A program made the position numbers and the translations under genes. Below, in pieces: positions 8,201-19,600 of a stretch of 28,080 bases of DNA. Under the pieces are notes generated by a model. That model was given only the letters and a program-made list of their open reading frames with translations, was not told where the DNA came from and made no database searches. Positions within the stretch are counted from its first letter, which is position 1. Each line of letters opens with the position of its first letter. The DNA is taken from positions 1 through 28,080 of the IMG/VR virus record IMGVR_UViG_3300010300_000079; one strand, 5' to 3'. Source of the stretch: a virus.

Positions 8201-11200
8201 TCTTGAAATATCATAAAAAGTATCTCTTTGACCATTATCAAATGTAAATCTATTTGTTACGTCTTCGCCACTAATCAAATTTCCACTTAGATCAACCACA
8301 GGTGGATTTGCTCCGCCAACATAAACATATCTCAACTTGTATGCATCAGAGTAGCTAAATGATTCGGTATCTTCTGTGTCATAATCATATCCTCTAAGTG
8401 GAATTACTCTATCTCCACTAGATGAAATAACAATTCTCTTATTAATAACCGAAGTTTTCAATCTTGGTTTTGCCTTTGAAACTTCTAATGTTGCTGTTAG
8501 TTTTAATGTAGGGAAAGGTGCTGAAAGATTTTCTCCAAAGAAATTACTGGGGAGATTGATAGTAACACTTCCAGAAGTAAGACCACTTGTAGAATCTGTA
8601 GAAGTAGAGATATCTACATAACTTTCATCAATATAAAGAATATCCCCATTTTCTACTTCAGTAGATGATCCTTTATCTAAAACAGTAATAATATAATTTT
8701 CTTTTTCGTATTTTACAAATCTCTGTGTTCCAAATGGCAATTGAGCAGCAAAAGTTAAATTGCCTCCAGAAGAAGCAGCTTCAACAACAAAATCTCTTCT
8801 AAAATAATATTTAAATTTAGAATCGGATACATCTTTTACTAAAGATTTTGTTTGCTTACTACCTGTTGGGAATAGTAAAGTTGATGTCGTTGTATTTGAT
8901 TGTTTTGGTCTTACAGAAACAACAGATGAATTTAATACATTTTCTTGTAAAACAGAATCTAAATATATTCTTGTCTTTATAGTTCCTTCTGGGCTAGTTG
9001 TATACTGTACAATAGACTTATTAACATTTCCAGTAGAATCTGTAAATTGAATTAGGTCACCCTGTTGCAAATATTTTGATGCATCATCACCAAAACCATT
9101 TGATTCTAGATACTTATAACCCTTTGTCCCAGAAAAAGTAAATGAAGTTACTTGTGTAACATTAGAATATTTTTCTCTATTCAAATCAATATCAGCACTA
9201 AACTTATTCGTATTACCAGATCCAAATACAGAGTATAAAGATTTTATATTGTTTGGAGAATAGTTAAGTACTGTATTTTTAAACAATACAGCAACAATTG
9301 TTGCTTCAGGATTTGGAGATGCTGTAGGTCCACTAACTAAAGCTTTTACTGTAGGTGGAGTTGCATAAGTTTGCAACGTTGCATTTCTATCTGCAATTTC
9401 AACTTTATACAAAGTTTGGTCTCCAGAAATCCCTAATGATATTTTAGAGTTATCATATTCAACACCATTCAAAGAAATTGTAGTGTTTTCTGCAGGATAT
9501 CCAGATTCTTTTTTCGTAACAATAAAATGAGAGATTGTATTTTCAATTGCGATTCTTCTTACGTTGTTGTCTTCATCGGAAATTGTTTCACCTGGAAGAA
9601 AATTGCCAGATAAAGTTTTTACGAATAACTGATTTGCAAAAGAAAATGCTCCTCCAGAAGTTCCTTCAATGACGCCATAGGCACCACTCTTTGATCCTGT
9701 AATATATTTTCCAGGGAGAAATGTATTTGATGCAACTTCATCATCTAATGTTATTTTTGTAAAGAATATTGGATTGAAGTAACTATAAGAAAAAGTGCCA
9801 TCATATCCATTAATACCTTTAGAAATAATTTTATCAACGTTTGAATTAAATCCTGCAGGAAGATCTTTAAAGTAAAAATTCTTTGGTTTTGAAATTCCAA
9901 CCAAAGGTGTAATTATTTCATTATAATCTCTAATTGCAGCAAATTCATTAGAACTTGCCTCTGCATCTTCTTTTGATCTATAGAGAAATGTTTGTCTTAC
10001 CGATACACTTTCATTATATTCTTTAAAGAATATATTTAAATCATTTTTATTTCCATAAACTGTTAACTCCATGTAATCTGTTTGACCAGACCCATCAATT
10101 TCTGGTCTCTTTACAAGAGAGTATGCAATAGACTTTACTGAAGAAACTTCAGTTTCTGATCTTTTAAACCAAAGATCTCCAATTAAAGTTCTAAAATCAT
10201 TAGATGCATCTACATCACCAAAGTTAATTGAAGAATCTAAACTCAATTCTAAGTAAATTGTTTTAATACCAATGTCTTCATTTGAGAACGTAGTAGTATC
10301 TGAAATGTAAGAATATTGTTCTCCTCTTCTAGAAACAGTAGTTTTGTAATCATTTGAAGCTCCATTGAGTCCAATACTACCGTCATTAAACGTGGAGTAT
10401 AAGTATACATCTGGATATGAAGTCAATTCAGATCCATCTGTATTTAAAGGAATAGATCCATATGTGTTTGTAATTTTAAAGTCAGATACTCCCCTTCCCT
10501 TTAATGTAATATTATCTCTATCAAGACTATCCCTTGCTTTATCAATCTCTAAAAACTTTGTGTCTTTATTAACAATTTCATAACCTTTTACGTATGCTTT
10601 TCCTGGTCCAATAGAAGCAATCATTTTTTTCTTTGCTTCTTCTAGAGAGATACCATTAACAGTGTTATCAGAATTTAAATCATAAACTCCATTATTAGTA
10701 TCATTCTGATAAAATTCTCTAATATTTACAGAAAAATTATCTACTACATAATCACCAGATTCGTCATAAGTTCTTTTTGCTAACGTATCTTCAATTAATG
10801 TATAATCTGCTTTCTTAATCTGCTTTTCAATAATACCAGATTTTACTTTTAGTATCTGAATAAAGTTTTTATCTGTAATTTGAGAGTAGTCATACTTTTC
10901 TAGAGAAAGAGATATTTTTAATCTACTTGCTCCAGGAGATGCAAAGTTTGAATAACCTCTTGCATTATCATATAAAGAACTATCTTCCTCAGCAAAAATC
11001 AAAGATTCTGAAATTTTGAATCCTACTTTTGCTGAAGGTCTGTTATAATACTTGTTTATAATAAGTAGTTCTTCATCATTGCGAACAAAAAATCCATTAA
11101 CAAAATAGATACCTTCTTCAACTTTTACAGCTGAAGAATGACCCATTGCAGGACTTAATTCATTAGATACTTCTCCAGTATCTGGATCTACAATAGATAT

Positions 11201-11734
11201 GCTAGTTGGGAGGACGCTACCATCGGTTCCAACGATCAATAGAGGAGTATTGATACCATTTACTACTTCAAGTGTTTCACCCTGCCTGAAGGTCCTCTCA
11301 GTAGCAGCATCGCCACTTGTGGTATACTTTACGTAAATTGTATCCGCTTCTGATTCTGTAGCATAATCTGTCTCAATAACAGTAGCTATAACTCCAGATG
11401 TAATACCTTGTAATTTTTCACCTACTAGTTGTTTTATATCATACTTACGATAAACAATTTCGCCATCAACATTAACTGCAACTTCTGATACAGAAGATAA
11501 TTTTACATAATCTAAATTATTGTTTAAACCAACTTCTCCAGGTACAACAAGTTCTCCTTGTTTAAACTGGAACTTGCCATAACTTTCAATTTGATTTTGC
11601 AAAATAGACTGCAAAGTAGTAAGTTCCCTACTTTGGATAGAATATCCAGGTCTAAAAAGAACTCTGTAAAAGTTCTTGGATGGATCAAAATCATCAAAGT
11701 AGGGATCTACATTGAGGTTAGTCTTCTGTGGCAT
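5207..11734 (-). CDS. DUF4815-type baseplate/tail structural protein, N-terminal 2175 aa
   Basis: The N-terminus (PQKTNLNVDPYFDDFDPSKN, then FRPGYSIQSRELTTLQSILQ and GELVVPGEVGLNN) is the hallmark of the DUF4815 family of phage baseplate or tail proteins. Around residues 1355-1390 lies a predicted coiled coil: RRYTMRDIGKLEKRIERLEH, then TLSILEQQALNM. Residues ~1950-2015 hold the GSGYTENPSIVVRGTGSGAA beta module shared with neighbouring proteins. Near the end, FEDAKFTLYRAEFD is typical of the family just before its C-terminal domain. The frame then stops at TLFKITTLL, while family-like sequence continues in another frame; the intact product would be about 2,700 aa. The gene sits after gp8, where T4 carries genes 9-11, so it probably connects the wedge to the fibres. 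The ATG follows a 42-nt gap after gp8 with no clear ribosome site. Confidence 0.85.
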   Translation of the reverse strand: MPQKTNLNVDPYFDDFDPSKNFYRVLFRPGYSIQSRELTTLQSILQNQIESYGKFQFKQGELVVPGEVGLNNNLDYVKLSSVSEVAVNVDGEIVYRKYDIKQLVGEKLQGITSGVIATVIETDYATESEADTIYVKYTTSGDAATERTFRQGETLEVVNGINTPLLIVGTDGSVLPTSISIVDPDTGEVSNELSPAMGHSSAVKVEEGIYFVNGFFVRNDEELLIINKYYNRPSAKVGFKISESLIFAEEDSSLYDNARGYSNFASPGASRLKISLSLEKYDYSQITDKNFIQILKVKSGIIEKQIKKADYTLIEDTLAKRTYDESGDYVVDNFSVNIREFYQNDTNNGVYDLNSDNTVNGISLEEAKKKMIASIGPGKAYVKGYEIVNKDTKFLEIDKARDSLDRDNITLKGRGVSDFKITNTYGSIPLNTDGSELTSYPDVYLYSTFNDGSIGLNGASNDYKTTVSRRGEQYSYISDTTTFSNEDIGIKTIYLELSLDSSINFGDVDASNDFRTLIGDLWFKRSETEVSSVKSIAYSLVKRPEIDGSGQTDYMELTVYGNKNDLNIFFKEYNESVSVRQTFLYRSKEDAEASSNEFAAIRDYNEIITPLVGISKPKNFYFKDLPAGFNSNVDKIISKGINGYDGTFSYSYFNPIFFTKITLDDEVASNTFLPGKYITGSKSGAYGVIEGTSGGAFSFANQLFVKTLSGNFLPGETISDEDNNVRRIAIENTISHFIVTKKESGYPAENTTISLNGVEYDNSKISLGISGDQTLYKVEIADRNATLQTYATPPTVKALVSGPTASPNPEATIVAVLFKNTVLNYSPNNIKSLYSVFGSGNTNKFSADIDLNREKYSNVTQVTSFTFSGTKGYKYLESNGFGDDASKYLQQGDLIQFTDSTGNVNKSIVQYTTSPEGTIKTRIYLDSVLQENVLNSSVVSVRPKQSNTTTSTLLFPTGSKQTKSLVKDVSDSKFKYYFRRDFVVEAASSGGNLTFAAQLPFGTQRFVKYEKENYIITVLDKGSSTEVENGDILYIDESYVDISTSTDSTSGLTSGSVTINLPSNFFGENLSAPFPTLKLTATLEVSKAKPRLKTSVINKRIVISSSGDRVIPLRGYDYDTEDTESFSYSDAYKLRYVYVGGANPPVVDLSGNLISGEDVTNRFTFDNGQRDTFYDISRIVLKPGFESPNGQLVVGFDYFEHSQGDFCTVDSYLHEAGVGEEEIPDFNSSVYGNLLLKDVVDFRPKVDTTSLITGFQDNSILSKSNFISFNGPGGVSSSTPAIDSNIDYTISFSQSQYLDRIDGIFLTKKGDFVVKKGNSSLNPTKPESIDDSIPLYYVYIPAFTNTSEDVKIIAVDNRRYTMRDIGKLEKRIERLEHYTTLSILEQQALNMQIKDEVGIDKFKVGFIVDNFESHKVGNLSSIDYKCSIDTQQSVLRPEAKEDSLKIEELYQSNEERSISGYVNNDGIVTLPFTNLNLVQNQFATKKINPNPFVVIQYAGDGSLSPQVDQWYDNTTKPLVVNDNVGLFSIFSAKQTTDSAISSIYNNYIVNWVGTDRTFYNIDPLTSLNAEKSKTSVDLALISSSSNISPQNYELAQGINRNVIGNKSVLNAVQYYARTQAVKFTVGRMKPETEIFVFMEGTNIGRWVNPDFKFTGIAGNSSTAFGRSIVTDENGNASGVIIIPAGSAPVEGSSWNNNIESITYDTTGKSLRFPTGIKTIRFTSSSENESKNTVETYAEVKYYATGIIPQSPSSIISTRPSYFKSNEGVQLIDSNTDIEVRPNPLAQTFKIENYKGGVFATGVDLFFNKKSSDIPIRVYLTNVDLGKPAKNIIPGTECSLNPETKLKVYTSGSLPLKIGELINGEKSGASGPLAKVYDKNNSEVVASASGIVTLNNEQVYTLVLSNYNGIYFTQNEKLTSDTLTAENNLKGTNLTVTIAKDSGKISEILIDSVGNNYDNAILSIESPQLPGGTSASASCKVSGGKVYTTELVIPGSGYTENPSIVVRGTGSGAAGAVVKAKIEIDTPAVVMGVANDDFDTFAVTDSTTPTRFNFKYPIYLQNNANYALVVETDSTEYEMWSSKLGDSDISTNITVTTQPALGSLYKSQNIDNWTEDLFEDAKFTLYRAEFDISRTADLFIKEKSLGYESLEIDPIETSSISESTATSTLFKITTLL

Positions 11735-11776
11735 TTTACGAGTCTATCTACTTTTGTTATTAATAAACAGACTTAA

Positions 11777-13585
11777 TCAGAACTCTATAACTAGTTTGAT
11801 ATCTTCAATCTGATCAGGAGCTCTCGTGATTAGTCTTCTATTCTCTATGTATATGACATCTCCGCTATTATTGTCAATTTCAGGAAGCGAAATGCCATTA
11901 GTAAATGTTCCGAACAAACTTGGACCAGATGCAGCGTTATAAGTGTTATCAATAGTTCCTGCAGTAACAGAATTAGTTCCATCAACAGTTGCGGCAAGTG
12001 AAGAATCAAATGCTCTTACAACACCATTATCTTTGTGATATTCTGTAGATTGGAATATTTTTAGTACACCATTGAAAGAACCTACAGTATCTGGTTCCCA
12101 AGAAACAACTGTTCCTTTTGCAGTTAGTCCACCACCCAAATCTTGAGTTACAACTTCATCTACAATATAATCAGCACCAGCTCCTGTAATCTTTAATGCA
12201 GTCAATCCATTCAAGGTGTCTGCAATTGCAAGAGATCCATTTGAGGTTGGGTCTTGAATAATACCAATTCTACGGAAATCATTATCAACAGGGAAATCTC
12301 CACTTCCTTCATTTGATGCCAAACGAATGTTTGTTAGAACTCTCTTTCCATTCAATTCTAACTCCATATCAGCACCGTATCCTCCCTGAGGTGGAATTAC
12401 AACTTCAATATTTGCTTGACCACCTGGATTTGCTGGTGTGGTCAAAGTAGGGTTGCCAAATAGTCCATTGGCAGTTGCACCAGACCCTGTACCAGTAGCA
12501 AATGTAACAGATCCGTATGTATAACCAGAACCTCTATTAGTTGAATATGTTTCTACAGAAGTAATAACATTGCCACTAACAGTAATTACTGCAATAGCAC
12601 CAGATCCATCGCCAACAACTGGAGCATAATAAGTTCCATTAGTCAATCCAGTTCCTTCATCTTCAATTACATATGCATCAATTGCTCCATCAACAACCTG
12701 TGTTGCTAAAACATTTGCTCTAGTTGCTTCTGTTGGCAACACAATTGGCATAAAATCAGTTGTGAGGAATCTCATAACGTCATCTGTTGGAATAGTATAC
12801 ATATATTTCCAAACATACGTACCAGTAGATTCTCTAAACAATCCTGTGCTAGAATTATAAGTTCCTACAGATGGAGTAATAGAAGGTTCTTCAGTTGATT
12901 GTGATCCATTTGAGTTTTGAACACAAGACCAAACTTGATAAGAAGAATTCATTACATAATATTTTGCAGAAGAAATTGATGGAGCTCCATTTGCCGCTGT
13001 CTTACCAGTTCTTCCAGTAGAAACACCTGAGTAGTCTGGTTTCCACATATCATAGATTGTGCCTGCAATCCAATTGTATCTAGTTACTACAGTTCTAACA
13101 TAATCAGATGAAATTCTTTTTGCAGAAATTAGGTCGTCATAGACAGCATATTTTTCTGTCTGGTTATCTAGTGGTTGAGGTGGAATTTCATCGGTAGCAT
13201 ATCTGTAAACTCCTGTTACAGCTTGAGCACCAGTGTTAACTCCGCCCGAGTAACCAAGTAAAGTTGAACCAACACTTGGTGTGCTAGAGATTCCTGCCGC
13301 ACCATTTACATCATAGAGAAGAAGACTTTCTTCAAAAACTTGTCTTACTTTTGCTCTAAAAGTTGAAGATCCGTAGTTAGCACCGACGAAAACTTCGTCT
13401 CCAACATTAAATGCTGTAGCATTTTGACTGTAAATTTCTAGATATGCGTCCCATCTTTGAGGACGACCTACAAAGAAATACATTCTAGTTCTAGCGGTAT
13501 CAGACTCTCCACTGCCTTCAGTAAAAGACTCTATAAACTGCTTCGCATTAAAAATTCTAAACTTTTCTGAGATGATGGCAGGCAT
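11777..13585 (-). CDS. 8: Baseplate wedge protein gp8
   Basis: The start MPAIISEKFRIFNAKQFIES followed by RTRMYFFVGRPQRWDAYLEI matches the T4-like gp8 opening (SxKFR...NF, then a strand ending in GRxxxW). Residues ~170-270 hold further gp8 signatures: IYDMWKPDYSG, YYVMNSSYQVWSCVQNSNGS, STEEPS and TYVWKYMYTIPTDDVMRF. At 602 aa it is almost twice T4 gp8 (334 aa). The extra length is mainly glycine-rich beta sequence after residue ~290 (GDGSGAIAVITVSGN, GSGYTYGSVTFATGTGSGAT). In T4, gp8 dimers sit in the outer wedge and help transmit fibre signals. A perfect TATAAATA lies 30 nt upstream, so the gene probably has its own late promoter. Confidence 0.88.
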   Translation of the reverse strand: MPAIISEKFRIFNAKQFIESFTEGSGESDTARTRMYFFVGRPQRWDAYLEIYSQNATAFNVGDEVFVGANYGSSTFRAKVRQVFEESLLLYDVNGAAGISSTPSVGSTLLGYSGGVNTGAQAVTGVYRYATDEIPPQPLDNQTEKYAVYDDLISAKRISSDYVRTVVTRYNWIAGTIYDMWKPDYSGVSTGRTGKTAANGAPSISSAKYYVMNSSYQVWSCVQNSNGSQSTEEPSITPSVGTYNSSTGLFRESTGTYVWKYMYTIPTDDVMRFLTTDFMPIVLPTEATRANVLATQVVDGAIDAYVIEDEGTGLTNGTYYAPVVGDGSGAIAVITVSGNVITSVETYSTNRGSGYTYGSVTFATGTGSGATANGLFGNPTLTTPANPGGQANIEVVIPPQGGYGADMELELNGKRVLTNIRLASNEGSGDFPVDNDFRRIGIIQDPTSNGSLAIADTLNGLTALKITGAGADYIVDEVVTQDLGGGLTAKGTVVSWEPDTVGSFNGVLKIFQSTEYHKDNGVVRAFDSSLAATVDGTNSVTAGTIDNTYNAASGPSLFGTFTNGISLPEIDNNSGDVIYIENRRLITRAPDQIEDIKLVIEF

Positions 13586-13614
13586 TTAAAAAATCTCTTC
13601 TACAATTTCTGATA

Positions 13615-13622
13615 TATTTATA
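13615..13622 (-). promoter_or_regulatory. T4-type late promoter before gp8
   Basis: The minus strand reads TATAAATA, identical to the T4 late promoter -10 element, in the 47-nt gap between the giant wedge gene and gp8. The gp8 ATG lies 30 nt downstream, leaving room for a short leader. As in T4, such sites have no -35 box and depend on a phage sigma factor and sliding clamp. The placement between genes makes this the most convincing promoter of the window. Confidence 0.75.
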
Positions 13623-13632
13623 CAATTAAGCA

Positions 13633-16600
13633 TTAAAAGGTTCTGATTAAATCTCCAGCATCATGTGGTTTTGCTGTAGTTCCGTCTACACCTCTAGTAA
13701 CTCCAATAAAACGATCTGTTAATTTAGATGTATATTCAATTATTTCATCACCAAGTAAAAGTTTTCCTGATGCTGCAAATCTACTAGTGTCTGGAACGTA
13801 TATTGTATTATCAGTTGCATTTACTGCAATATCTAGATATGATGCAAAATTTTGTATTGATGGATAAGCAGAATTAAATCTAAGATCAAGTGTAGTATTT
13901 ACACGAACAGTTCCAGGTTCATCAAAATCTCCAATTGTCAAATCTGGATATAGATTTGAATAATCTTCAATTGTTAGTAAAGAAACATCTGAGTATCCAG
14001 TTTCAACAAATTTAAATCCTTCAAAAGTTCGTAAACTATTTCCTAATATATCTTGATTATAAAAATCTGGATATTCATTAAATGCTTTGTCAATAGATCC
14101 AAGCAATCTTGTAAAGTTTATAATTGTTTTATCAATAGAAACTTCAACAAGTTTTACATCAACTTCAACAACATTAACAGCAGTGCTGAAAGTAGTTGAA
14201 GACATTGATATTTCTTTTGCAGAAACATCAATCTTACTTACAATTTCATGAGAAACAGAAACATCTAACTCATTTTCAATAGTTATTTGATTAATACCTA
14301 CAAATTCATTATTAAGTTCTGCAGGTGAAGAAACAGAAGCATATAATACAACTCCATCTGGTTGATATCCGCCAACTATTGCTGTAATTGTTGATGTAAC
14401 AAAATTACTTGATTTTACATTTGTTTCTGTAGGAATTTTAGAGAAACTAATATAATAATCAATCTTTCTATGATCTTTATCTCTAAAATATCCACGAGAA
14501 ATTACTACTTTTGGTGGTTGTGTATATCCAGATCCAGGATTTGTTAATACAATATCAACTACCATGCCATTTAATACTATGGCTTCTGCTTTAGCTCCAC
14601 CGCCATTATTATCAACAGGAATAAATTCAATTTCTGGTGGATACATGTATCCATAAACAGTTGATTTATCAACTATTCCAAATTCAGTATATAGATTGTA
14701 ATCTCTTTTATTCCAGACTAAATTAGAAACTGACCCATTTGATAGTTCAGCAACTATGCCTAAACCAATTCCTTTTGTAAATCCGTTATAATTAGTTGCT
14801 GATACTTTTGCATATATTTCATTATGTACAATAGTTCCAGGTCTAAAATCTTTTGAGAATACAGTATCAGGTATTGAAGTTATTTCTCTAAAGTCAGATT
14901 CCCCATCAATTTTAATCTTATCGCCTTCTTTTAAATTTGGAATCATCGATGGTTTTAAATCCCATTCTTTTTTAGCATGTGCAGTATCATATGCAAATGG
15001 AGAAGCAGTTCTTGGAAGTCTTCTTAGTCCTGTCTCTGCATCTAAATCATAAGTAAAATCTGCAGTTACTTCATTGCTTAATTGATAACTTACATTATTG
15101 GGATTGTTTAATGAACCATCATATGATAGAATGTGAGTTCCATTTGGATCCAATATTCCAAACTCATTGCCAACCACAATATTATTACTAGAAATAACAA
15201 AATCTACCCTATTTAAATTTTGATCAAAAAATACTTTTTTAATATGACCAATTATATTCAATTCTCCAGTAGTTGTATTTAATTCAAGCAATGTAGTACC
15301 ATTTACAACTTTAGAAAGATTGTAATTTGATGGTGCAAATAATTGGAAATATTGTACAATTTTATTATACTCTGTTGCACCTACACTAGAATCTGTAATG
15401 CTAAAATTGACTTTATTATAATAAGTTTCTGGCTCAAAATCATAGAAAGTTAATTTTTTCTCAATATCTCTACCATAGAATAATAAGATATCAACCCTTG
15501 GAGAAATTTGAGTTCCGTCATCAAGTATGTGATATGAAAGTGGTTTTTTAAATGTAATAGTGGCACCACTGATTATATAAGATTTTGATGCATTTTGTAA
15601 AACGCCATCTACAAAAACATACGCATATCTAGTATCATCAATTTTTCTTGGAATGTTTGTTTTACTATCAAAGATTAAAAATGGTCCAGTTTTTTTAATA
15701 GATACTCTTTCGTTATCTATTGTTAACGATTCATAACTACCAACTCTAGTAATAAAGGTTTTGTCAATAGCTATTGGTTCTTGTGTAGTTATAGAATTTA
15801 AATTTTGTTCCCATTTCGGTGCTTCTGTGAAAGATATAATATCTGGTTCATTTTCATCACTAGATCTTACAATGTTGTAAGATTTTGGCAATTGCAAAAC
15901 TCCATTTAAGAATACAAGAAGATTTTCATTTTCGTCTGTTTTAACTATAGAAGAGTCTTCATAATATAATTCGAATTCCTTTGTTTCGCCATCAATATAA
16001 TCTACATTTGTTTTAATTACAGAATTTACACCATTTAATAATACAGATTCCAATCCGCCGTAAAGAGACGAAATAGAATCTACTACGTCATCACATTCTT
16101 TTGATCCAATAGAATCATTATAATCTGGATATGATATCAATTTAGAATCTGCAATGATATCATAATTAGAATATGTCTTTCTATTTGTCCAATTTCCAGA
16201 TCTCTGACTATTTTCTGGTTCTGGTTGAACTAAACCAATGCCATTAAGAAGTAATGTCTTTACAATATTTGAATAAGAATCTAATGAAGATTCTACTTCA
16301 ATACATGATGCTAAGAATGGTTCTGGATCTGATAAAATATTTTGACCTGTAAAAGGTATTTCTGAGGTATAAGTTCCATTGGGCAATAAGGTTCTCATTG
16401 CTAAAACCATTAATGATACTGCATATTCAAATGCTTCAACAGATTCTGTGAGTTCATTATTAATAAATTTTAAAGTGTTGCCATTATAATAAGATTTTGC
16501 AAATTCAATTATCTTTTCAGTTCCGCCATATCTTAAAGAATAAACAACAGCATCCACTAGATAACCAGTATCTCTCTTACATTTTGTTTCGTCTGGTATG

Positions 16601-19600
16601 ACTAATAATGGATATTGTGCTTTAATATATCCAAGAGTTTCTTCTTGAATGTATAATTTATTTTTCTCAATTAAGTTAGACGCATCATAAAACGTTCCAT
16701 TGTTTATTTTACTTAAAGAAAATGTTACTTGTGGAATAGTAAAGAAAGATGTTACTGATGTTAAAGTAGCCGCTCCAACCTGTGCAACGTTAACATCACC
16801 AACTTCTATAATTCCTGTATCTTGTATTTGTACACCTGCATAAACTTCATTTAGTAAAATAATTACAGTTTGTCCTGGTTGAACATCTAGAGAATTTGCA
16901 ATATTAGAAATAAAAGAATTATTTGAAACTCTTACTTGAGTATCATTAACAATTTCAGTTACTGTAGTTCCTTCAGCATATTGAGAACCACTACTGATAT
17001 TCATTCCAATAACAATACCAAATGTAGAATCAACTTGAATAATATCAGTTTCATTATTTGGAGCAATTACTGCGTTTGTAACAGTATAATCCCAATTTCT
17101 TATTGCTGCTGCGCATAGTTTTGCTGCATATTTAAAAGCATCTAAAGATTCTGTAATCTGATCTGTAATATGATCTACTGTATTATTATTATAATAAGAT
17201 TCAGCTGCTGAAATGCTCTTAAAGTTTCCTCCAAATCTAATGTCATGTTCTATAGCATCTATAAAATATCCAATATCTCTAGAACACTTTTCTCTAAATT
17301 GGTTCCATGCAATGTTTGGATATTTTTCGGTAACATATCCAATAGATTCTTCAACAATAAATTGTCTATTGAATTTTATTTGATTTGCTGCATCTAACCA
17401 TCTACCATTTCTCTGGAAGAAATTTCTTACTTTCCTTAAATACTCTTCATTTAAAGTATCAATTTTGAATTTAAATGCTCTTCCATAAAAAGTTTGAGGA
17501 GGAACATTTTGACCTTCTGCTGTTCTTTCTCCAAGAGGAGCATCTGCAAAAGTAATGTTTGTTCCAGAAACTGTATATGCTACTTTTGGTTCCTGAACAA
17601 CTCCATCTAAAGTAATTAAAAGTTCTTCTTCATTATATGGTGTTAATGGATTGTTAGTATTTTTATCTTGAATTGTAAAAGTTTTTGTAACACCATCAAA
17701 TGCTGGAGATATACTTATTTCAGTAGCATATGTTTCTGTATTGTTTTGAGAATCAACTGAGACAGATCCTAATCCTCTTTCTTCATTAACATGATTATAA
17801 TTAACAATTGACTGCTTTATAAACTTGCTAGTAGAAAGATTTGATACCTGTTTTGGAGCAAGGTTTATAATACTAAAGTTCTTTAAATTAGCACTCTTTA
17901 CATCATTTTTTCCAAAAGATTCTATAACTAATTCTCCAAATAACTGGAATCCAGCTGGGTGAGTAGTTTCTTTAATTAAATTTCTCCAAACACTAATAGG
18001 TGTTTTTGATCTAATTACATACGAAAAATCTTGATAGAAATAAGAATCTGTTATTTTTTGAGAATTAGAACCAATTTTACCCTTATCAGATTTATAGTAT
18101 CCAATGTTATCATAATATGTCTTTACATTTGGAGAAAACTCTGACGTAAAAATATCAATAATCTCTGCAGGTTTTTTTCTAAATTCACTCTGGACTGAAA
18201 GACCTTTAATAAAACTTCCAGTAACGTTACGTAGTCTTATAATATTACTTCCCTTTTTCCATCCATTTTTTGCTACTATACCAGTAGCATAGACTACGCC
18301 ATTACTTTCAGATACAACCTTCTCTCCCTCTGTAAATGCATCTTCGTCAACATTAAAAAGAGTTAATGCAGTAGTTGACAAATACTTTCTGGATAAAGTA
18401 TCATCAGTATGATATAAGAATCCGCTATTTTCTATTTTTACACTTTCTGGAACGCCAATATTATCTGATTGGAAATATATTTTTACTGAAGTCTCTACAA
18501 TTTTTATTGATGGAGCACTATTGTATCTTCCGCCATTTTTTAAGAATACAGATACAATTTCACCATCCTTAACAAAAACATCTATTATAGCTCCAGAACC
18601 ATCGCCAATTACAACTGCTTTTGGATTAACATAGTTTTTACCTTTTTGAAGAAGAGTAAGACCAGTTATATTTTTTGATACTGGATTGTATTGAACATCA
18701 ACAGTAGCTTCTAATTCTCTGCTTGGAGCTACACCAAAAATAGATGGTACATTTTCATAACCATCTCCAGGACTATCTATTTTTACAGATTTAATTCTAC
18801 CTACAGCAAATCTATTAGTTGTAGAGTATTTAATTGTTCCTGATCCATCATATTGCGGAGTTGTTGTATAATCATAAACAAAAGAATTTTCTGTTGTGAA
18901 AACAATCTTCTTACGACCTTGTAATGGATCATTAATTATGTTAAAATAACTATCAGAAACATCAACATCATTATTTTTATCAAAGAAATAGTATCTTGTG
19001 TATTCAACTAGAGATTCATCTTTTACTAGAGCATTTCCATCAATAGCATTTCCAATAGGAGTTGATCCATAAAAATAACTAAACGTTTGTCCTGGTTTTA
19101 AAGTAATATAAGATCCATTTGCTCCAGGAGCAAAGTTTGACCTAAAACTATCTACAGCAATAATGTTTCTGTTGATACTTGGAGAAAATTCCAAGAAAGT
19201 ATTTGCCATAGACGAATGACTAGTGTCAAATTTATAACTATAATTTTTCTGTAAGTCTAATGTTGTTAGAATTTCAAAATTTGTGTTAGACTTAGAGTAT
19301 TCAAATTTATTATATAAAGCAATTAATTCTGATACTGATGCTGTCTTGGCAGGAGAACTTTGATCAGTAAACAAAGTATTTAAATTAATATTTCTTATAC
19401 TTGTTTCGCCATATTCATAATATAAAGTAAGTACTTGTGTATCTTTATCATATGACTTAACAAATGGATCTCCAGGATCTTGATCAAACAATTGTGTTCC
19501 TGGAGTAAAGCGATATTCAGATTCAATTAATTCGCATGTAGTGCCATTGTAATGATCTGTAATTAATGTATTATTTTGACCTCTTTCTACAACTACTTTG

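Noticed and set aside
11757-11766. Palindrome TTATTAATAA in the gap before the DUF4815 gene
   Set aside because: It is a short, purely AT palindrome likely to arise by chance; it has no stem strength and no matching partner elsewhere near gene starts.
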